A DNA stretch of 43,635 nt from Bacteroidia bacterium (lineage in GTDB: Bacteria > Bacteroidota > Bacteroidia > Flavobacteriales_D > JAUILH01). A program made the position numbers and the translations under genes. Below the pieces are notes generated by a model that was given only the letters and a program-made list of their open reading frames with translations, searched no databases and was not told where the DNA came from. Position 1 is the stretch's first letter, and each line of letters opens with the position of its first letter. The stretch covers positions 1 through 43,635 of the forward strand of contig JAUILH010000018.1 in NCBI GenBank assembly GCA_030433115.1, given 5' to 3'. Below, piece by piece: positions 43,201-43,635 of this stretch.

Positions 43201-43635
43201 CCTTGAAGATGCAGCCAACCAATTGGCCAGAACGGAAAGGGAAAGTGCCTGGCGCGACATGGCTAAGCAAGTGGCTCATGAGATCAAGAATCCTCTGACA
43301 CCGATGAAGCTTTCGGTACAGCATTTTCAAAGATCTTTTGACAAGGATGACCCCAATGCCAAAGAACGAATAGAGCGGTTTGCAGGAACATTAATTGAGC
43401 AAATTGAAACACTGACCACCATTGCAGATGAGTTCTCTAACTTTGCTAAAATGCCGGTTGCTCAGATGGAGGAAGTCGACCTGAATACCTTACTATCGCA
43501 CTGCGTGGGCCTTTTCAACGAAACCGATTCAACAGAAATTGACTTCAAGAGTCAGGTTCCCGAATCTATGGTATACTATGATAGAGAGCATTTGGTGAGG
43601 ATTTTTAACAACCTGATTAAAAATGCACTGCAAGC
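40214..43635 (+). CDS. Very large NtrY-like sensor histidine kinase, partial (3' end outside window)
   Basis: Open from a GTG at 40214 to the right edge, 1140 complete codons. No ATG exists between the upstream in-frame stop (40169) and the first membrane helix (VLFLGLVLIAISYLLY), so GTG is chosen. An extracytoplasmic domain follows (about 35-205), then a bundle of six or seven membrane helices (about 210-470), a second extracytoplasmic domain (about 480-710), a helix, a Cache-like segment and a last helix. HAMP (TKPLKFLQTSVSNIELG) and a coiled linker lead to HisKA with H1022 in AKQVAHEIKNPLTPMKLS. The N-box NNLIKNALQA of the ATPase domain is the last sequence seen. Stimulus and response regulator unknown. 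Confidence 0.92.
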   Translation, partial: MTKTAFIKKFGVLFLGLVLIAISYLLYKNARSVNQNSAKSHIEEVISDKEQRSSEILDLFDFGSLTHDKFRFIHGKYEDLWEQEGVFVGAFVNGQLKYWSDNKVPILNSDTLLKKDLKIAKLDNGWYLVNHQKKDSIDLVALTLVKTEYLYENKYLESRFHKDFSFPYESTITTDPDASGILIDHGGDYLFTIVVDKEAVQENPQTSPKLAIIFTLGLLFITLFLFRWSMELIRDQKTLFAVVIFVIPVLLFRAWTDYDLSPSVLYDLELFSPELYAHSSWLPSLGDFMLNIYTIFVIAYFFYRTLKLQSDIRIKPEVLKYLIVILAILVLFYVSFRINVLLEGIVINSKINFGISNLFELNAYSFIGIGVIGLLMFTYFLLCNILVLFVNRSGIRLNLYYGIFTVGIFIHFVQYLVFAEFDLMEVVWPTLILFIAGLMGLKKDRKYTFTPVVGLLIINSLFAAHIIIKYSEQKEINTRLIYAEHKLANDENLDTEIRFSQLEVDLLNSDVLQTPFDTSKVFDKAKFDHRLKTEFFTGHWDQYEISFSLFEKDSLPLGFYTSTPKDYEELSDIKTRSGMPSFHSKNIFYIPNYDNKLSYLIHLTIPGDNAEPRGHLFAELKSKKLPKDIGFPELLLDKKNRAIDALAGYSFARYMDSSLVFKLGPYNYSIYDRKIRSLLKNDKKDHVFYDENGYNHLVYKAGKNNYIVLGKPNMSFLEKITTFSYLFALFSLLVLLSVSIKEIHRIKDIRRLSLKNKIQFVLIGLILACLILFGLGTRYFISRQYNEKNNKLISEKIKSVNIEVKKKLGKFDKLYDDLSYVNTRLHKFSLVFFTDISFYDTDGSLLATSRHEMFNSGLLGRKMHPDAFIELSENRRSEYVQEERVGDMRYLSAYVPFVNDEGKILGYLNLPYFAKQNPLENEISNFLVAIINIFVVLFALSIVAALFVSNWVTKPLKFLQTSVSNIELGKSNAKIEYSGQDEIGDLVQEYNKKVADLEDAANQLARTERESAWRDMAKQVAHEIKNPLTPMKLSVQHFQRSFDKDDPNAKERIERFAGTLIEQIETLTTIADEFSNFAKMPVAQMEEVDLNTLLSHCVGLFNETDSTEIDFKSQVPESMVYYDREHLVRIFNNLIKNALQ

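Noticed and set aside
1-43635. CRISPR arrays, tRNA or rRNA genes, prophage or insertion sequences
   Set aside because: No regularly spaced repeats, cloverleaf-like segments, transposase or phage genes were recognised in the intergenic regions or frames.

Overview
The window is a chromosomal segment of a member of the Bacteroidota, most likely a Flavobacteriales lineage (Cryomorphaceae/Crocinitomicaceae-like). The reasons are: three secreted proteins ending in type IX secretion (Por/T9SS) sorting domains; several SpoIIE phosphatases with TPR or two-component-propeller/Y_Y_Y sensor halves; TAnnTTTG promoter boxes and no obvious Shine-Dalgarno sequences; and a bactofilin-AtpZ-(DUF6168-like)-atpBEFHAG cluster without atpD/atpC. 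No plasmid, phage, insertion sequence, CRISPR, tRNA or rRNA signal was seen.

Layout. 1-1.2 kb: a membrane protein cut by the left edge (DUF6427-like), divergent from a small one-helix protein. 1.2-1.7 kb: a gene-free tract of hairpins and a decayed tandem duplication that includes the 3' end of purD. 1.7-6.4 kb: purD, an exported CxxC redoxin, a family 2 glycosyltransferase, a two-helix membrane peptide and an exported DNA/RNA nuclease with an OB-like tail. 6.4-12 kb: a propeller/Y_Y_Y/SpoIIE sensor phosphatase and a T9SS-exported ELWxxDGT-repeat protein. 12-17 kb: hrpB helicase with a downstream small-molecule kinase, convergent with an isocitrate dehydrogenase whose coenzyme residues look NAD-type. 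17-20 kb: two more T9SS cargo proteins in one operon (delta-60 repeat and YHYH).

20-32 kb is the signalling island: a TPR/transmembrane/LuxR-type HTH regulator, three TPR/transmembrane/SpoIIE phosphatases, and between them an operon for a von Willebrand A protein and a MoxR/Mg-chelatase-like AAA+ ATPase. No anti-sigma kinase or STAS antagonist is encoded in the window, so the phosphatase targets are unknown. 32-40 kb: aspS, then bactofilin overlapping atpZ, a DUF6168-like protein and atpB-E-F-H-A-G, ending at a strong terminator. 40.2 kb to the edge: a very large NtrY-like sensor histidine kinase, cut by the right edge.

The points most worth a second look are the SpoIIE island and its divergent sensor halves, the NAD-type residues of the icd product, a terminator encoded inside a protein C-terminus, a large hairpin between atpE and atpF, and families of small dispersed repeats that sit on or beside stop codons.
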